NCBI GenBank assembly: GCA_041495845.1
Contig: JBGQDM010000092.1
Span: 1 to 13,296, forward strand
DNA length: 13,296 nt
Direction: 5' to 3'
Source: JBGQDM01 sp041495845
GTDB taxonomy: Bacteria > Acidobacteriota > Terriglobia > Terriglobales > Acidobacteriaceae
Shown: piece after piece, positions 13,029 to 13,296 of the stretch
Layout: each line of letters opens with the position of its first letter
Position numbering within the stretch: the stretch's first letter is position 1
Position numbers and translations under genes: made by a program
The notes under the pieces: model-generated
Databases searched by the model: none
What the model was told of the DNA's origin: nothing
The model's input: the letters and a program-made list of their open reading frames with translations, nothing else

Positions 13029-13081
13029 TGGGGCGGGCAGCCTGCCCTCGAGGCGAAGCCGAAGGGCCCTCGCCCGCCCCA
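13029..13081. terminator. Hairpin between convergent sodA and amidohydrolase genes
   Basis: TGGGGCGGGC at 13029-13038 pairs over 10 bp with GCCCGCCCCA at 13072-13081. The inner sequence can also form a smaller stem, GGGCA 13035-13039 with TGCCC 13043-13047. No T-tract follows on either strand, so this is a weaker terminator candidate, supported mainly by its position between convergent genes. Confidence 0.45.
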
Positions 13082-13086
13082 ACCAA

Positions 13087-13296
13087 CTACGGCTTCCGGT
13101 ACACCACGCCGCCCTTCATTACAAAATTTATTTTCTGCAGCAGGCCGACATCCGCCACTGGGTCCCCGGGCACGGCGACGATATCCGCCAGTTTGTCCGG
13201 CTCGATGGCGCCGATCTTGTCTTGCATCCCGAGCAACTCAGCGCCACCAGCCGTCGCCGAGTGAATCGCCTGCATTGGCGTCATGCCGTACTTCAC
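13087..13296 (-). CDS. Amidohydrolase (imidazolonepropionase-like), C-terminal part
   Basis: Only the last 69 codons are in the window; the gene enters from the right edge. The segment reads like the end of the large metal-dependent hydrolase family. A helix beginning MTPMQAIHSATAGGAELLGM is followed by IGAIEPDKLADIVAVPGDP, and the tail INFVMKGGVVYRK returns to the beta-sandwich domain, which carries no metal ligands itself. Family members include prolidase-like and imidazolonepropionase-like enzymes. The substrate cannot be told because the catalytic His/Lys/Asp residues lie outside. The first codon at the edge is GTG, in mid-gene. Confidence 0.85.
   Translation of the reverse strand: MKYGMTPMQAIHSATAGGAELLGMQDKIGAIEPDKLADIVAVPGDPVADVGLLQKINFVMKGGVVYRKP

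Overview
This window looks like ordinary chromosome from a GC-rich, Gram-negative-type bacterium. The gene content and style (secreted M28 peptidase and amidohydrolases, a DUF4382-like lipoprotein, degenerate signalling proteins, MsrPQ) suggest an acidobacterium of the Koribacter/Terriglobia kind. This is inferred from general gene style and not from a marker gene. I saw no rRNA, tRNA, CRISPR array, insertion sequence or phage gene.

Layout from left to right. The end of a bactofilin gene (+) is followed by a structured intergenic stretch with an intrinsic terminator, then thioredoxin (+) with its own terminator. Next come the SOS repressor lexA (-), a small PilZ protein (-) and a large lipoprotein (-). 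A 0.5-kb divergent intergenic region separates the lipoprotein from a two-helix membrane protein with a degenerate GGDEF domain (+). That gene converges on a sigma-54-type activator with a degenerate receiver domain (-), and a 12-bp hairpin lies between them. The msrP-msrQ methionine-sulfoxide repair pair (-) follows, then a probable two-gene unit of an M28-family peptidase and a secreted metal-dependent amidohydrolase (-). A Mn-type superoxide dismutase (+) is divergent from the peptidase, and the C-terminal end of a second amidohydrolase (-) closes the window.

Two themes appear. The first is c-di-GMP-type signalling at 1.8-6.7 kb: a PilZ protein with both binding motifs, a GGDEF protein that lost its catalytic motif but kept the RxxD inhibitory-site motif, and an AAA+ activator whose receiver lost both the phospho-acceptor Asp and the conserved Lys. 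The second is redox defence: thioredoxin, MsrPQ and superoxide dismutase. Thioredoxin has no known direct link to MsrPQ, so this grouping may be chance.

The most checkable regulatory observation is at lexA. A near-consensus promoter (TTGACA, 16 bp, TATGAT) carries an 11-bp-period direct repeat in its spacer and ends only 6 nt before the ATG. This predicts a leaderless, autoregulated mRNA. Several leaders (pilZ, msrP, trxA, the GGDEF gene) carry strong inverted repeats that are described individually.
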